A DNA stretch of 48,767 bases from Paraglomus occultum (lineage: Eukaryota > Glomeromycota > Glomeromycetes > Paraglomerales > Paraglomeraceae). The DNA is taken from positions 1-48,767 of the forward strand of contig CAJVPJ010000074.1 of the NCBI GenBank assembly GCA_910592205.1, read 5' to 3'. Below the pieces are notes generated by a model that was given only the letters and a program-made list of their open reading frames with translations, was not told where the DNA came from and ran no database searches. Shown here piece after piece: positions 46,252 through 48,767 of the stretch (within the stretch, counting starts at the first letter, position 1; the number at the start of each line of letters is the position of its first letter). A program made the position numbers and the translations under genes.

Positions 46252-46684
46252 ACGGTTTGCGACCCGACCTCAAACCCAGCACACCAATCTATTCTTCCAT
46301 TGTTGTTAAGGTCAATGTCAGCTTTTTTTCTTGTCATACCAACAAGCGAAGCAAATTAGAAATATTTTCTTCTCTTCTCGTGCTTTTATCTGTCATTATT
46401 CCGTAAGTAAAAAAACACAATTCTTTGTCAACATTAAGGCTCTCACAAACCCGTAATTGTGTTTCAAACGAGATAGCGTGCTCGTTAAAATACATTCGTC
46501 AGGCGCCTTTTCCTGTTAAAAATGCTTGAAATTATTTTTGTGTAGTCTGCTGTCGACGAAACCGAGGCAACAGCTGTGTTACTGAGTTCAGTAACCAGCC
46601 GAATAAACTACGTTTTTATTTACCTTTTCGGCCTCTTGTCTAAATTGTTTCGAAATTTTTGAAGGGATTTTTGTAAGCGAGCGG

Positions 46685-47391
46685 ATGCAAAAATTTGTAC
46701 TTACTTTTTCCTTTTGTAATTTCTATTTTCTCTTTTTAATAAAGCTTGCTGTTTCAATTTCAATGTGGACAAAGTGCTATATAGATCCAGAAGCACTTTT
46801 AGATGTTTGGGAAAACAAATTTAATCGTTGGCTTTCTGAACTTTCAAACACAAATGAAGAGGTATAGAATAATAAAAACTTTGTTTATTTCAAACACCTG
46901 ATGTCAACATATCTCATATAATAAATGTTTAAACATATTAATATTAAAGGAGATACGGATAGTAAGTTGCGCTAATGAAAATACTTACAATTGCGCGAAA
47001 ATGCTGCCAACGGCTCATCAGGATCAGCGAACTGTTGCACGAGCACACGTACCATCCCTACACAGCGCAGATGAGAAATGGATTATGTCAGCTAGGGTAC
47101 TCTTCAGGTATACTCAGCATCCAATATTCAACTAGTAATTTTGAATTAATCGAGCCAGACATACATTATCCAGAGCTAAATGACATTCCTAACAAGAGTG
47201 TAACATTGCGTAAAGCTGCCTCGGCTCAAAGCTTAGTAAATTTAATAAAAATTAGATGTAACTGCAAAACTAAATGCACAAGCAATCGATGTGTTTGTTA
47301 CAAAGCTTCAGTTAGTTTTAGTTTTAATTGTCATGTTTGTAATGGAAAATGTGATAATTTTATTAACATGTTTGGGGTTTTACGCATTTAA
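46685..47391 (+). pseudogene. Integrase-type transposon, C-terminal remnant
   Basis: From ~47085 the frame reads LGYSSGILSIQYSTSNFEL, DIPNKSVTLRKAASAQSL and a terminal cysteine cluster (CNCKTKCTSNRCVCYK, then CHVCNGKCDN). This order (GTK.G.L...Y...q.e, LREAA, C.C...C.T.RC.CK...CH..C.N) is that of the C-terminal tail of integrase-bearing polyproteins of retroelement type found widely in animals and early fungi. The catalytic core is missing; an upstream exon-like piece (46770-46866, YIDPEALLDVWENKFNRW) may be another fragment. Confidence 0.5.
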
Positions 47392-48569
47392 TTATTAAAT
47401 TCAAAAACATTAATACAAATATTATAGTAACAATATCAGTTAGCTTTAATATTAATTACTTTAATAAATATCGATTATAATACTGTTACTAATTATACTA
47501 TTCCGATCTGACATACTAATACAATACCACTATTACTATCCGATTAAAGTACCATCCCGTGCATAGTAAGTACCTGGTTTTGTAAAATAATACTGGTACT
47601 TTAGTCCGAGAAATACGGCAGTTGTCAAACAGTAGCTGACGTTACAAACTTTTACGGACTATTCGCTCAGCAATAATATCAGATTCTCTAGCTTGATATT
47701 GAGTCAATTGTTTTGCTGAGATGTTGTCGCAACGCTGCAGAATACTGTATCACAGCACCAAGTAAAAGCAATACACTTCGAATTCGCTTTATATTTTTTG
47801 GTAAGTTTGTGCAAAACAAGTTAAACAATTTAAATTAATAGAAAGCGGGAAGATGCTCGGATTTAATTTATTAATTTAGTTCTAAGACTATATTCCAACC
47901 CAAAAAAACATAGAGTCAAAAGTACAATATAATTTTATCAATTTTGGACAGGCTTAAAAAAGCCTGATTATTTAGATTAAACCGACTTTTAAGTAAATGC
48001 CTCATTGAAGTGAGGGACAATTCTCGCATATATGTTTTTAACAATATAAACACCGTCCTTGAAAAATTCGTCAATTTTGGTTATTCATCGAAATATTTAT
48101 GTTTTGATTTTTGAAGATGGTGTCCCATCACAATCAGAACATCATTTATTTGTTTATACGCGCATCCCCTCTGTTTACTAAAATGTATGAAATATTTAAT
48201 GGGACGATTATTTTTCGATTTGTATTAGTTCAAAATAAATACCCAAGCATTGGAGTCTATTTTTGGCATTATGAGTAAATTTTCAGATTTTAAAATTGCA
48301 TCATTGTTAGAGTAAGATTACACTATTCAGACACACAGTTCCTGTTAAGGTAGATATAACTTTGTTCCGTTAAACAATGGAAATAGCAATTCATTGTGTT
48401 TGGTTGGTTTAACATTATACCCTGTTGTTACTTGTCCTATATAAAATGCAAAAATTGAGTAAACGGTATTCGATTGTTGGTTATTGCAAAGTTTTTATTA
48501 TAGTAGTTCTTGACATAACAATAATATCGTTTGCAGAATAATAATATTGCAATATATGGATAAGTACAT
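47392..48569. other. Intergenic region with a small foldback at 47541-47608
   Basis: AT-rich DNA without a recognisable gene. At 47541-47554 and 47594-47608 the sequence TAAAGTACCA is repeated in inverted orientation, giving a 68-bp hairpin that may be a small MITE remnant. Confidence 0.4.
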
Positions 48570-48767
48570 TTATGACATATAGTAGGTAAATGTTTCCAAT
48601 TCAGTTTTCATTTCCTTTAGCCTACTGGTAGTTTTCTCCCAACTGTCGCGCTTTTCTGTCATAGCCGGATCTTCTTCCACTAGCTCTTTCGGTGTCAAAT
48701 GCCTGTTCGCGTTTTCAGTATCGTCAACAAAAATGTCACTAGCCATAGAATTTTGCCAATTTTCCGA
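48570..48767 (-). CDS. 3'-terminal exon of an unidentified gene (partial)
   Basis: From the right edge a frame stays open for 65 codons on the minus strand and ends with TAA at 48572-48570. The peptide is strongly protein-like: ENWQNSMASDIFVDDTENAN, then HLTPKELVEEDPAMTEKRDS and a helical WEKTTSRLKEMKTELETF tail. The mix of acidic linker and final coiled coil suggests the C-terminus of a soluble intracellular protein. I do not recognise it. The rest of the gene lies beyond the window. Confidence 0.55.
   Translation of the reverse strand, partial: SENWQNSMASDIFVDDTENANRHLTPKELVEEDPAMTEKRDSWEKTTSRLKEMKTELETFTYYMS

Overview
Organism. The window reads as nuclear DNA of an early-diverging, AT-rich, intron-rich fungus, most likely an arbuscular mycorrhizal fungus (Glomeromycotina) or a close Mucoromycota relative. 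The evidence is short GT-AG introns (mostly 50-250 bp) in almost every gene, a TKL-type kinase with TPRs and decayed kinase N-lobes of the type expanded in these fungi, and several families of DNA transposon remnants. The first ~1.1 kb reads as Mollicutes-type bacterial DNA that needs UGA to be read as Trp. That matches the Mollicutes-related endobacteria these fungi carry. No species is named; this is inference.

Layout. 1-1.43 kb: two co-directional coiled-coil ORFs (plus a possible opposing one) with in-frame UGA, then a pogo-like terminus and an hAT-like MITE with an 8-bp target duplication. 2.3-20.1 kb is gene-dense: MTC1-like protein (+), a small mitochondrial membrane/coiled-coil protein (-), a 20-exon SAM-SNF2 ATPase of the ATRX/ARIP4 type (-), MAD2 (-), the rRNA m5C methyltransferase NSUN5/RCM1 (-) and, from a shared divergent promoter, a WW-domain RS-rich protein with an octapeptide array (+). 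21-25.8 kb: a small two-exon gene, then remnants of a PIF/Harbinger element (DDE transposase plus Myb-like partner), a MITE, a Tigger/pogo transposase tail and decayed kinase N-lobes. 27.2-28.7 kb: an intact-looking TKL kinase with TPRs (-). 28.7-34.0 kb: 5.3 kb without a recognisable gene. 34.0-39.1 kb: an 11-exon CEP104 orthologue (+). 40.0-48.8 kb: macro-domain-like fragment, SAM-dependent methyltransferase (-), a foldback MITE with a 9-bp target duplication, an integrase C-terminal fragment, and the last exon of an unidentified gene at the right edge (-).

How the genes relate. There is no operon-like pathway. The central cluster holds housekeeping cell-division, chromatin and ribosome genes. 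CEP104 is the functional surprise, because its described role is at the tips of cilia and such fungi have no known flagellum.

Exon models were built by hand from reading frame, splice signals and family similarity; frame closes exactly in every multi-exon model given with coordinates. Two introns only work with a GC donor.
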